Shown here in pieces: positions 8,197 to 15,932 of a stretch of 64,000 nt of DNA. Where the stretch lies: positions 1 to 64,000 of the forward strand of contig NZ_PJAS01000061.1 in NCBI RefSeq assembly GCF_002836735.1. The letters are read 5' to 3'. Source of the DNA: Psychrobacter sp. 4Bb. GTDB taxonomy: Bacteria > Pseudomonadota > Gammaproteobacteria > Pseudomonadales > Moraxellaceae. The translations under genes were made by a program, and so were the position numbers. How positions within the stretch are numbered: the stretch's first letter is position 1; every line of letters begins with the position of its first letter. Under the pieces are notes generated by a model, which saw nothing but the letters and a program-made list of their open reading frames with translations, made no database searches and was not told the origin of the DNA.

Positions 8197-9084
8197 CTAT
8201 TTTTTTGCTTCTTCAGTTGTCTGAGCGTCTGTTTTATCTTGAGTTTTTAGCTCAAAGTCTGAGGCGTCATGACGCTCGTGTAGTTGCTCAGCAGGTTCAC
8301 CCCAAGTGCGGTTTACCTTGCGACCACGTTGCACAGCAGGACGCTCTAAAATCTCAGTTGCCCAGCGGCGTACATTTGGATAGCTCTCAACTTGCAGGAA
8401 CTCTCCTGCATTGTATGCTTCGCCTAGTATTAGATTGCCATACCAAGGCCAAGTGGCGATATCTGCAATCGTATACTCATTGCCACCTAAATAGCGATTT
8501 CCTGCAAGCTCACGTTCTAGTACATCTAATTGGCGTTTCACTTCCATCGTGAATCGATTGATAGGGTACTCAAACTTTTCTGGTGCATAGAAGTAGAAAT
8601 GTCCAAAACCGCCACCCAAGTAAGGGGCAGAGCCTTGTAACCAGAAGAGCCAATTCATCACTTCAGTACGTGCTGCTGCATCTTTAGGCAGTAGTTTTCC
8701 GAATTTTTCGGCAAGATAGAATAAAATAGCGCCACTCTCAAACACACGGCTACCAGTCTCTGTATCCAAAAGCACAGGAATTTTTGAGTTTGGATTTAGC
8801 TCAACGAAACCTGATGAGAACTGTCCGCCTTCACCAATTTGAATAAGGTGCGCGTCGTACTCAGCTTCTGTCACACCCAACGCCAATAATTCTTCGACCA
8901 TAATGGTGACTTTTTGACCGTTAGGGGTACCCATTGAGTAGATTTGCAACGGATGTTTGCCGCGAGGTAGTTCTGCTTCATGCGTTGGGCCAGCGATAGG
9001 GCGGTTGACACTTGCCCACTTACCGCCGCTTTCTGCATCCCATGTCCAGACGCTGGGTGGCTCGTAATGATTAGAGTTTGACAT
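8197..9084 (-). CDS. yghU: YghU-type glutathione S-transferase / disulfide-bond oxidoreductase
   Basis: This 295-residue protein matches the YghU branch of nu-class glutathione transferases, which use two glutathione molecules and reduce disulfides and organic peroxides. The family N-terminus (YEPPSVWTWDAESGGKWASVNRP) precedes the thioredoxin-like domain (LQIYSMGTPNGQKVTIMVEELL), with the conserved NSKIPVL and ESGAILFYLAEK glutathione-site segments. The helical C-terminal domain ends in RPAVQRGRKVNRTWG. It lies upstream of the peroxiredoxin and downstream of the FrnE-like gene, all on the minus strand. Confidence 0.92.
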   Translation of the reverse strand: MSNSNHYEPPSVWTWDAESGGKWASVNRPIAGPTHEAELPRGKHPLQIYSMGTPNGQKVTIMVEELLALGVTEAEYDAHLIQIGEGGQFSSGFVELNPNSKIPVLLDTETGSRVFESGAILFYLAEKFGKLLPKDAAARTEVMNWLFWLQGSAPYLGGGFGHFYFYAPEKFEYPINRFTMEVKRQLDVLERELAGNRYLGGNEYTIADIATWPWYGNLILGEAYNAGEFLQVESYPNVRRWATEILERPAVQRGRKVNRTWGEPAEQLHERHDASDFELKTQDKTDAQTTEEAKK

Positions 9085-9154
9085 AATGATGATACCTTTT
9101 TATATACTGTGCTCAGTAGGGTGTAATTGGTAAATCAGCTCCAGTTTATTGTTT

Positions 9155-9808
9155 TTATTCTGGCATGTCTGCTAGTTGCTTTAAGATGTTTTTGTAGTTT
9201 TCTACACCTTGCGCGCCGCTTACCAGATGCCGACTGTTAAAGATAACCGATGGTACGCTTTGAACACCTTGTTGTTTTGAGTGCTGTACGGCTTCACGTA
9301 TCACATTGGCAAAGCGTTGGTCTGCGATAACGGCGAGTGCTTCATTACGATCTAGTCCAATATCTGCTGCGACATCTGCCAGTACGGTACTGTCAGCCAC
9401 GTTTTTATTATCAACGAAGTGTGCAACGAATAATGCTTGTTTTAGGTCGTGCATACGTCCTTGCTGATCAGCCCAATGCAGTAACTGATGCGCATTAAAA
9501 GTATTGTAGGTACGGAAATCATCGGTAAACTGAAAATTAAATCCAGCTTCTGCACCTGCTGCTGTCATTCTAGCTCGGCTCTCTTTAACGTCTTCAGCAG
9601 TTGTACCGTACTTCTCCATAATATGCTCACGATAGTTTCGTCCTCCGTGCGGCGTATTAGAATTTAGTTCAAATGGATGCCAATGAATCTCATGCGGCGT
9701 GTTGGTTTGTTTTAATGCCTCGGCCAATTGACTATAACCGATAGCGCACCAAGGGCATACAATGTCTGACACGATGTCTATTTGTAAGGGTTTTTTTACC
9801 TGTTCCAT
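9155..9808 (-). CDS. DsbA-family oxidoreductase, FrnE-like
   Basis: This 217-residue cytoplasmic thioredoxin-fold protein (no signal peptide) belongs to the FrnE/2-hydroxychromene-2-carboxylate isomerase-like DsbA branch. The redox site is C18-P-W-C21 in DIVSDIVCPWCAIG, and the cis-proline loop is GVQSVPSVIFNSRHL. I start it at MEQVKKPLQ because GAGAG lies just upstream; an earlier in-frame Met would add 26 poorly conserved residues. Such proteins act in oxidative stress as disulfide isomerases. The neighbours are thiol-defence genes. Confidence 0.9.
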   Translation of the reverse strand: MEQVKKPLQIDIVSDIVCPWCAIGYSQLAEALKQTNTPHEIHWHPFELNSNTPHGGRNYREHIMEKYGTTAEDVKESRARMTAAGAEAGFNFQFTDDFRTYNTFNAHQLLHWADQQGRMHDLKQALFVAHFVDNKNVADSTVLADVAADIGLDRNEALAVIADQRFANVIREAVQHSKQQGVQSVPSVIFNSRHLVSGAQGVENYKNILKQLADMPE

Positions 9809-9918
9809 AGGATCTCTCATTAGCGATGAATTAAAATGAAAAACTGCTGCCCGAAGATGTTTCGAACAACAGCATGAAAACATCAAATAGACTGTGTCAG
9901 CGTTAGCTGAAAAACGTA

Positions 9919-10473
9919 TTAGTCAGCTTTATGCCATTCAAACTTCTGGAATGGTTTGTCGACTGGTGTGTTAGCTAGGTGGTTCGTGTAGTTGCTCATG
10001 ACTTTTTGAGCAGCACCAAGGATAACTTCAAGAATCTGACGCTTAGTGTAGCCTGCATCTAAAAACGCTTGAACAGCGCTGTCATCAACGTTACCACGAT
10101 TACGGACTACAGATAGTGTGAAGGTACGCAATGCTTCCAATTTTTCAGTTGGTAGTGGCGTTTCATCACGTAATGCATCAGTGATAGCGTCATCTACTTT
10201 CATGCTCTTAGCAATACCAGTATGCGCAGGCACACAGTAATGGCAAGCATGCTCAACGTTGATAGTTTGCCATACAACAGTGGTCTCTTCATCATCAAAG
10301 CTACTGTCTAAAAACAGTTGATGTAGCTGTTGGTAGCCTTCTAGTAAGCCAGGCGCTTCAGCCATCACAGCATGTAGGTTAGGTACCATACCAAATGCTT
10401 TGATTGAAGAATCAAGTAAGTCTTTGCTTTCTGCTGGGGCTGTGTCTTTATCGTGTAGAGTAAATTCGGTCAT
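9919..10473 (-). CDS. AhpD-like carboxymuconolactone decarboxylase family protein
   Basis: This 184-residue protein has the alkylhydroperoxidase D-type redox and proton-relay signature: E74, H75, C77, C80 and H84 within VEHACHYCVPAHTG. It is therefore probably a thiol peroxidase or disulfide reductase rather than a decarboxylase. An operator-like palindrome lies about 95 bases upstream (10568-10582), and the divergent glutathione transferase gene has another. It is probably induced with that gene. Confidence 0.88.
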   Translation of the reverse strand: MTEFTLHDKDTAPAESKDLLDSSIKAFGMVPNLHAVMAEAPGLLEGYQQLHQLFLDSSFDDEETTVVWQTINVEHACHYCVPAHTGIAKSMKVDDAITDALRDETPLPTEKLEALRTFTLSVVRNRGNVDDSAVQAFLDAGYTKRQILEVILGAAQKVMSNYTNHLANTPVDKPFQKFEWHKAD

Positions 10474-10567
10474 AATATAATTCCTGATAATAGGTTTAAG
10501 ATTTAGTGTGTTTTAGAGTTTTCATGCCCGCTTCAAAGCAGTCGCTGATTTACATTTAATTATTGGC

Positions 10568-10582
10568 TTGAGTAATCGTTCA
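10568..10582. promoter_or_regulatory. Putative TetR operator, site 2
   Basis: TTGA GTAAT CGTTCA, within the wider imperfect palindrome CTTGA...TCAAG. It shares the exact spacing with the sites at 10825 and 15806 and is likely bound by the TetR at 13129. Confidence 0.6.
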
Positions 10583-10824
10583 AGTAAATTGTAATGGCTA
10601 AATTACATTATTCTGCTTAATTCATACTACTCTATTAATATCAATATCTTAAGAAGGTAACACTGTGTAAGTAGTAAGAAAAAACAACGATAAAAATATT
10701 TTTTAACTTTAGTGGCTCTGTAGTACGAACAAGACTTATCGAAATGGAGCTGATCGACTTCATCCATTGCATGTAGAGAAAATAGTATTAATATGATGCT
10801 TATTATATCAATATATAACATTAC

Positions 10825-10839
10825 TTGAACGACCGTTCA
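10825..10839. promoter_or_regulatory. Putative TetR operator, site 1
   Basis: TTGA ACGAC CGTTCA contains the perfect palindrome TGAACG-AC-CGTTCA (10826-10839), typical of TetR-family operators. It lies about 150 bases upstream of the glutathione transferase gene. Confidence 0.65.
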
Positions 10840-10989
10840 TTTGTGGTTATAGTGTATATCAGACAATAAAAATGTGCTTCAAATTTCGACGTCTATTTTT
10901 GTTATCTCATTACAGTTTTTATAGTCATTAGTATAGTCACTAGATTTGATAGTCATCAGACGACTGTCTTCATATAATAGGATAAAGTT

Positions 10990-11670
10990 ATGCTTAAATT
11001 TTATTTTCATCAAACGCCAAACCCAATGAAAGTAGCATTGTTTCTTGAAGAAACTGGTCTGCCTTATGAGCTTGTGGCAGTAGATACTCTAAAAGGTGAG
11101 CAGCATACACCTGAGTACCGTGCTATCAACCCAAACGGCAAAACACCTGCCCTAGAAGATGATGGCAAACGCGTGTTTGATTCTACAGCTATCTTGATGT
11201 ATCTTTCTGAAAAAACAGGCAAGCTGGCAGGACAGCCAGAAGATCGTAGCGAGATGCTATCGTGGCTAATGTTTGTAGCATCTGGATTGGGCCCTTTTTC
11301 TGGTCAATCTGTTCACTTTAGACATAAAGCGCCAGAAAAAATCCCATATGCAATTAATCGCTACCTTCGTGAGGCTGAGCGTCATTATGAAGTGCTAGAT
11401 ACGCACCTAGAAGGCCGTGAATATATGGTTGGTGATAGCTACTCAATCGCTGATATTTCTACTTGGGGCTGGATTGATAAGGCGACAGTTGTACTAAGCG
11501 AAGGCGGCTTGGATAATTATACGAATCTAAAGCGCTGGTTTGATAGCATTAATGCTCGTCCAGCGGTACAAAAAGCCCGTGACATTCCTAAAGGTATTGA
11601 TTTCAAAACTGAGTTTGACGACGTTGCTGCACGCGCGCTTTATCCGCAAAACTTTGATAAAAATAGTTAA
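10990..11670 (+). CDS. Glutathione S-transferase family protein (YfcG-like)
   Basis: This 226-residue protein has an N-terminal thioredoxin-like domain (KFYFHQTPNPMKVALFLEETGLPYE) with the glutathione-binding segments NPNGKTPAL and FDSTAILMYLSEKTGKL. The all-helical C-terminal domain includes the conserved YSIADIS capping motif. The pattern resembles nu-class YfcG enzymes, which act as disulfide reductases and peroxidases. Transcription probably starts in the 10474-10989 region under the palindrome at 10825. A tnpB element separates it from the tetR gene. Confidence 0.9.
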   Translation: MLKFYFHQTPNPMKVALFLEETGLPYELVAVDTLKGEQHTPEYRAINPNGKTPALEDDGKRVFDSTAILMYLSEKTGKLAGQPEDRSEMLSWLMFVASGLGPFSGQSVHFRHKAPEKIPYAINRYLREAERHYEVLDTHLEGREYMVGDSYSIADISTWGWIDKATVVLSEGGLDNYTNLKRWFDSINARPAVQKARDIPKGIDFKTEFDDVAARALYPQNFDKNS

Positions 11671-11856
11671 TCGAAGCAAAGAGACTCAATAAGTCTTATA
11701 ATATAAAAAGTGATTAAAACCAGTAACTAAGGTTGATTCTACAAACTTTGCCTTAAAATAGATTTTAATGACTATGTGCAGAATTCCTCTACCTTTAAAG
11801 TAGAGGGATGAGTATATCATTATTTTTTAGTATAGCTTAAGATGTTATCATACCTT

Positions 11857-13011
11857 ATGCCCAAACAAATCTTAAAAGCTTATAAAGTGAGATTATATCC
11901 AAATGACGAACAGCAAGTATTCTTTGCTAAATCATTTGGATGTACCCGCTTTATTTGGAATAAGATGTTAGCTGATAAGGTTAATCATTATAAAGCAAAT
12001 AAAACGATTCTAAACAACACCCCTGCTCAGTATAAAAAAGAGTTTGAATGGCTCAAAGAAGTAGATAGCTTAGCGTTAGCTAACGTGCAGCAGAACCTTC
12101 GCAGCGCCTATAAAAAGTTTTTCGAACAAGGCACAGGCTTCCCTAAATTCAAGAAAAAAGGTATCAAAGACAGCTACACCACTAACAACCAAAAAGGGAC
12201 GGTTGCACTCACATATAACAGTGTCAAACTCCCTAAAATTGGTCATATCAAAGCAAAAATACATCGCCGCATTAATGGGCTTATTAAAAGTGCCACTATC
12301 AGCGCAACTCCATCTGGTAAGTACTTTGTCAGCCTATTGGTTGAAACAGTAGTGGAGCCGCTACCAAAGACTTATTCTAATATAGGCATTGATTTAGGAT
12401 TGACCAACTTTATTGTCTTATCAGACAGTACTAAAGTTGCTAATCCTAGGTTTCTATCGAAGCTGAAAGACAAGCTTGCGCGTGAGCAAAAGATTTTAGC
12501 CAAACGTAGAGAGGTTGCTAAAGCTCAGCAGCGTAAGCTGTCAGACAGTCGTAATTATCAAAAGCAAAAAGTTAAAGTCGCGAAGATTTACGAAAAAATA
12601 ACCAACCAGCGTCTTGATTTTCTACATAAACTCTCATTCAATATCATCAAAAACCACGATGTCATTGCTATAGAGGACTTGAACATTAAAGGGATGGTTA
12701 AAAACAGAAAGCTTGCCAAAGCTATTAACGATAGTTCATGGTCAGTCTTTACAATTATGCTTGCTTATAAAGCAGAATGGTATGACAAAGCGCTTGTGAG
12801 AATAGACCAATGGTATCCGTCATCTAAAACATGCTCAGGCTGTGATTATGTTCTTGGCAAAGATGACCTTAAACTCAGCGATAGATTATGGGACTGCCCA
12901 AGGTGTCTACAGACCCATGATCGAGACATCAATGCCAGCATCAATATCTTAAATCAAGGATTGATATTGGTTAAACAATCAAAAACTGTCGGTGCGATAG
13001 GGTTAGCTTAG
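11857..13011 (+). CDS. tnpB: TnpB, RNA-guided DNA endonuclease, copy 2
   Basis: This 384-residue OMEGA nuclease is clearly homologous to copy 1 over its length. The RuvC triad is D179 (GIDLGL), E273 (IAIEDLN) and D357 (HDRDINAS), and the zinc finger is CSGC...CPRC. I use MPKQILKAYKVRLYP as the start because it aligns with copy 1. It ends at TAG followed directly by TAA, where copy 1 reads through. The intact active site and conserved right end suggest it can still cut. Its guide would come from the bases just before the tetR gene. Confidence 0.92.
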   Translation: MPKQILKAYKVRLYPNDEQQVFFAKSFGCTRFIWNKMLADKVNHYKANKTILNNTPAQYKKEFEWLKEVDSLALANVQQNLRSAYKKFFEQGTGFPKFKKKGIKDSYTTNNQKGTVALTYNSVKLPKIGHIKAKIHRRINGLIKSATISATPSGKYFVSLLVETVVEPLPKTYSNIGIDLGLTNFIVLSDSTKVANPRFLSKLKDKLAREQKILAKRREVAKAQQRKLSDSRNYQKQKVKVAKIYEKITNQRLDFLHKLSFNIIKNHDVIAIEDLNIKGMVKNRKLAKAINDSSWSVFTIMLAYKAEWYDKALVRIDQWYPSSKTCSGCDYVLGKDDLKLSDRLWDCPRCLQTHDRDINASINILNQGLILVKQSKTVGAIGLA

Positions 13012-13104
13012 TAAATTCGCTTAACCGCTGATACAGAATAGCGTATTAAGTAAGAGCGTTACCTAAGAAACCTCTACCTATAAGCAAGGTAGTGGATAGT
13101 TCAT
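12960..13104 (+). ncRNA. Putative omega RNA (reRNA) of TnpB copy 2
   Basis: This is the 3' end of tnpB plus the right end, conserved with copy 1 even outside the reading frame. It ends in a hairpin and TAGTTCAT at 13104. The guide would be 13105 to about 13124, beginning GGCAAAGATATTAAGG, which overlaps the tetR ribosome site. The 5' boundary is assumed from known OMEGA systems. Confidence 0.55.
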
Positions 13105-13128
13105 GGCAAAGATATTAAGGTGAAAATT

Positions 13129-13713
13129 ATGAGTGCTCCGATAAAGTTCAATCGTGAGGATGTGATCGAAAAAGCAAAAAATCTCTATTGGGAAAAAGGC
13201 TATCACGCGACATCAATGCGCAATTTGCAAGATGTGGTGAATATGCACCCAGGTAGTATTTATGCAGCTTTTGGTAGTAAAGATAAACTATTTACAGAAT
13301 CGCTGAATCGCTATGCCGCAGATGGTGCCAAGAGATTGGCCGACTGTATTGAGCAAAAAGACACAGTGTTGGATGGCTTAAAACATTTTATCCATACGGT
13401 GATTGTCTGTAATAGCGCCACTGCGCCTAGTGGTATGTGCATGATCGTCAAAACAGTCGCTGAGCTTACTCAAAACGATAGTCCAGATTTGCTCGCACAT
13501 GCAACGAATATCTTAGAAGGTATAGAGGCGTCATTTGCCGTGCTCTTTGGACAAGCCATTGATAGCGGTGAAATTAGCGCAGAAAAAGATCCAGTTGAGC
13601 TGGCGCGTTATTTCCAAATTCAAATTATAGGTCTCAGGACTTATGCGCAGGTCACTAACGACAATGATGCAGTAGAGAAATATATCGATGATATTTTTAA
13701 AAATATCGTATAG
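13129..13713 (+). CDS. TetR/AcrR family transcriptional regulator
   Basis: This 194-residue protein has an N-terminal DNA-binding domain (NREDVIEKAKNLYWEKGYHATSMRNLQ, then HPGSIYAAFGSKDKLF) typical of TetR repressors. The helical C-terminal ligand domain contains two cysteines (VIVCNSATAPSGMC). Together with the neighbouring electrophile-defence genes, this hints at a thiol-reactive ligand as in NemR, which is inference. I use the ATG at 13129 after AAGGTG; a GTG nine bases earlier is possible. The tnpB element ends only 24 bases upstream, so the native promoter may be lost or moved. Confidence 0.9.
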   Translation: MSAPIKFNREDVIEKAKNLYWEKGYHATSMRNLQDVVNMHPGSIYAAFGSKDKLFTESLNRYAADGAKRLADCIEQKDTVLDGLKHFIHTVIVCNSATAPSGMCMIVKTVAELTQNDSPDLLAHATNILEGIEASFAVLFGQAIDSGEISAEKDPVELARYFQIQIIGLRTYAQVTNDNDAVEKYIDDIFKNIV

Positions 13714-13844
13714 CAGGGCTGGATAAAAAGCAGATTTTTAGTTATGACAGCTCGCGCCTTTTGTCGTTGACCAATCATCATATAGTCAGTCTTTTATAAA
13801 TAAGATACAATACTTTTAAAACCGAGAGAAAGATATTAATAACG

Positions 13845-14198
13845 ATGACTTATTCTGCAGACTTCCGGGCGCAAGTGATCAAAAGCGTCAAAAACAAAGA
13901 CATGACTATTCGTCAAGCGTGTACTTTCTATAATGTTAGCAAAACGGCGTTACAACGCTGGTTGAAGAACCCTAGTATCAAACAATCTCGGGATAAACCA
14001 CCCAGTAAAATACCAAATGAAGCACTTCTTCAAGACGTTGCGCAATATCCAGACGATTACATGTATGAGCGAGCACAGCGTTTAAATTGTAGCAAATCAG
14101 GCATTGAGATTGCCTTAAAGCGTTTGGGTATCAGTCAAAAAAAAGACCTTGGAACATCCAAAAGCCTGTCTGATCAAAAGAACGGCGTATTTAAGTAA
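13845..14198 (+). CDS. IS630-family transposase, N-terminal helix-turn-helix part
   Basis: This 117-residue DNA-binding half (YSADFRAQVIKSVKNKDMTIRQACTFYNVSKTALQRW) ends in ...GISQKKDLGTSKSLSDQKN. The catalytic half continues in the +1 frame, starting before this stop. A run of eight A at 14137-14144 (TC-A8-GACC) precedes the overlap, so slippage probably joins the two frames. The same A8 tract is kept in copy B. Confidence 0.88.
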   Translation: MTYSADFRAQVIKSVKNKDMTIRQACTFYNVSKTALQRWLKNPSIKQSRDKPPSKIPNEALLQDVAQYPDDYMYERAQRLNCSKSGIEIALKRLGISQKKDLGTSKSLSDQKNGVFK

Positions 14199-14691
14199 GC
14201 TTGATCGCTTTACGCAACAAGGCTACCCCATTATTTATATGGACGAGAGCGGCTTCGAAGCTGAAACAACAAGACCTTGTGGCTATGCGCCAATCGGTAG
14301 CCCTTGTATTGATAGCTACAACTGGCAAGCAAAAAAGCGTACTAACGTAATAGGCGCTCTGTATAAAAAGATACTGTTTGCGCTTGATTACTTTGAGCAG
14401 AATATTAACAGCAACATATTCTACAACTGGTGCAAACGAACACTAATTCCAAGCCTTAAAACCAAATGCGTTATTGTCATGGATAATGCTCGGTTTCATA
14501 AAAATAAGCGTATTCAAAAACTACTAAATAGGCATGGCCATCGTATTTTATGGCTGCCACCCTACAGCCCTGATCTGAACCCTATCGAGAAAAAATGGGC
14601 GCAAGCTAAGTTTCTACGCCAAGGGTGGATGGAGAATAATCTACCTAAGCTCTTTCATGATATGGGTTGTATCCCTTTTATTGTGGATTGA
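14149..14691 (+). CDS. IS630-family transposase, DDE catalytic part
   Basis: This 180-residue catalytic half holds all three acidic residues: Asp in IIYMDESGFE, Asp in CVIVMDNARFHK and Glu in SPDLNPIEKKWAQAK. It overlaps the N-terminal frame by 50 bases and needs frame slippage for a full enzyme. The end of the gene overlaps the right inverted repeat. No inactivating change is seen. Confidence 0.9.
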   Translation: MEHPKACLIKRTAYLSKLDRFTQQGYPIIYMDESGFEAETTRPCGYAPIGSPCIDSYNWQAKKRTNVIGALYKKILFALDYFEQNINSNIFYNWCKRTLIPSLKTKCVIVMDNARFHKNKRIQKLLNRHGHRILWLPPYSPDLNPIEKKWAQAKFLRQGWMENNLPKLFHDMGCIPFIVD

Positions 14692-14705
14692 CTATATTAT
14701 TACTA

Positions 14706-14743
14706 AAAACCCTGATTGCTAGTACATTAGCAATCAGGGTTTT
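14706..14743. terminator. Bidirectional terminator at the 3' end of the dehalogenase gene
   Basis: A long perfect stem AAAACCCTGATTGCTA pairs with TAGCAATCAGGGTTTT over a short loop. T tracts occur on both strands, and it lies 10 bases past the dehalogenase stop. Confidence 0.9.
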
Positions 14744-14752
14744 CGTTATCTA

Positions 14753-15670
14753 TTACTGTGCTTTTGGATTGTCATTGATGAACTTCAGTAGAAGCTCAGC
14801 CAACGTTTCGCCTTGGTCTTCTTGCAGAAAATGACCGCCATTAACAATAGTCGTATGATTTTGGCCTTTGGTACCAGGAATTAGCTTTTGCATGATGCGA
14901 TCACCGCCACCAGTTACGGGGTCAGAATCACTAAACAATGTAATCAATGGCTTGTTCCATTTGCTTAGCACGCCCCAAGCTGCACGGTTGTTTTCTGAAG
15001 CAGGATCATCTGGTGTCGTGGGCACTAGGATAGGAAACTGTCTAGCACCTTCTTTATAGGACTCATCAAGGAAGGGTGCATCGTAAGCATCCAGTACGGC
15101 TTGAGACAATGTCGTTGTGGTACCGCTTTTGATGGTGCCTGCTACATTGAACTGCGGCGTCTCCTGAGAGAACTTCTGCCATTTGCGAAAGCCTTCGCCC
15201 GGATCGTGATCCCCAGTCGGTAGCATCGTGTTGCCTGCTGCGACGCGATCGAATTTATCAGGATGCGCTGCTACTAAGCGTAGACCGATTAAACCGCCCC
15301 AATCTTGACAAAACAGTGTGATATTTTTTAAGTTCAACTGATCAAACACCGATTGCATCCAATCGACATGGCGCTGATAAGTATAGTCAGTACGCGATGC
15401 AGGTTTGTCTGAACGTCCAAACCCAGGAAGGTCTGGTGCAATAACGCGGTGTCCTGCTGCTGTTAGTATGGGAATGACTTTGCGGTACAGATAAGACCAA
15501 GAAGGCTCACCATGTAATAATAAGATAGGGTCGGCGTCGCTTGGGCCTTCATCAAGGAAGTGTACGCGTAGCTCGCCACCTTCTGTATCATCGACCATCA
15601 AATATTTCGGTTCAAAATCGTAATCTTGCAAGTTAGCAAAACACGATTCAGGTGTCCTAAGTTTTTTCAT
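14753..15670 (-). CDS. dhmA: Haloalkane dehalogenase, subfamily I (DhmA/DpcA-like)
   Basis: This 305-residue alpha/beta hydrolase cleaves carbon-halogen bonds of haloalkanes by water. The nucleophile is D123 with halide-binding W124 (FCQDWGGLIGL). The oxyanion and halide region is HGEPSWSY (residues 53-60), the acid is D250 (FSDSDPVTG) and the base is H280 (NGGHFLQED). The HGEPSW and QDWGG patterns are those of DhlA-type HLD-I enzymes. DpcA of Psychrobacter cryohalolentis is a known cold-adapted member. A copy of the TetR-type motif lies 136 bases upstream, placing it in the detoxification regulon. Confidence 0.88.
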   Translation of the reverse strand: MKKLRTPESCFANLQDYDFEPKYLMVDDTEGGELRVHFLDEGPSDADPILLLHGEPSWSYLYRKVIPILTAAGHRVIAPDLPGFGRSDKPASRTDYTYQRHVDWMQSVFDQLNLKNITLFCQDWGGLIGLRLVAAHPDKFDRVAAGNTMLPTGDHDPGEGFRKWQKFSQETPQFNVAGTIKSGTTTTLSQAVLDAYDAPFLDESYKEGARQFPILVPTTPDDPASENNRAAWGVLSKWNKPLITLFSDSDPVTGGGDRIMQKLIPGTKGQNHTTIVNGGHFLQEDQGETLAELLLKFINDNPKAQ

Positions 15671-15805
15671 ACATCATCCTTGGGTTAGAAAAATAACAGT
15701 GCATTCTGGCACAGGTGTTAGACAGTCTATTAAAAATGAGTCTCTAAGTGCTACTCGACTATCACTGGTAATCCTAGCGATAAAACTATCTGCCGATATA
15801 CTATG

Positions 15806-15820
15806 TTGATTAAACGTTCA
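15806..15820. promoter_or_regulatory. Putative TetR operator, site 3
   Basis: TTGA TTAAA CGTTCA has the same half-sites and 5-base gap as the sites at 10568 and 10825. It lies upstream of the dehalogenase gene, about 2 kb from tetR, with an IS630 in between. Confidence 0.55.
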
Positions 15821-15864
15821 AAATGAAAACTATACCCTACATGCATTCGTTGCTGCAAACATTA

Positions 15865-15892
15865 ATAGTGGATGCGTCAGTAGCATCCACTA
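15865..15892. terminator. Hairpin downstream of the siderophore-interacting protein gene
   Basis: ATAGTGGATGC and GCATCCACTAT form a perfect stem about 40 bases past the stop of the minus-strand sip gene. There is no good T tract, so its role as a terminator is only probable. Confidence 0.5.
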
Positions 15893-15932
15893 TATATAGG
15901 ATAGGTTTTGAGTTTCATTTTATAAGGCTAAT

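Larger units (their letters stand above)
10474..10989. promoter_or_regulatory. Long divergent promoter region of the ahpD-like and gst genes
   Basis: This 516-base gap between divergent genes holds two matches to TTGA-N5-CGTTCA, one near each promoter. The 64-codon minus-strand frame inside (10627-10821) is low complexity and not believed. Confidence 0.65.
11785..13104 (+). mobile_element. tnpB-only IS200/IS605-type element, copy 2
   Basis: The left-end hairpin is CCTCTAC-CTTTAAA-GTAGAGG, at about 11788-11808. The right end shares the last 100 or so bases with copy 1, including the hairpin CCTCTACC...GGTAGTGG and the terminus TAGTTCAT at 13097-13104. There is no tnpA. It inserted between the glutathione transferase gene and tetR. 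The left border is approximate. Confidence 0.75.
13781..14696 (+). mobile_element. IS630-family insertion sequence, copy A
   Basis: The ends TATAGTCAGTC (13781) and the complement TATAGTCAATC (ending 14696) form inverted repeats of about 30 bases, with GATACAA also conserved. The terminal TA on both sides fits IS630 insertion at TA. Two overlapping frames encode the transposase, and an A8 tract lies just before the overlap. Confidence 0.88.

Noticed and set aside
10627-10821. 64-codon minus-strand frame in the divergent promoter region
   Set aside because: It is Ile/Leu-rich low-complexity sequence with no ribosome site, between two operators.
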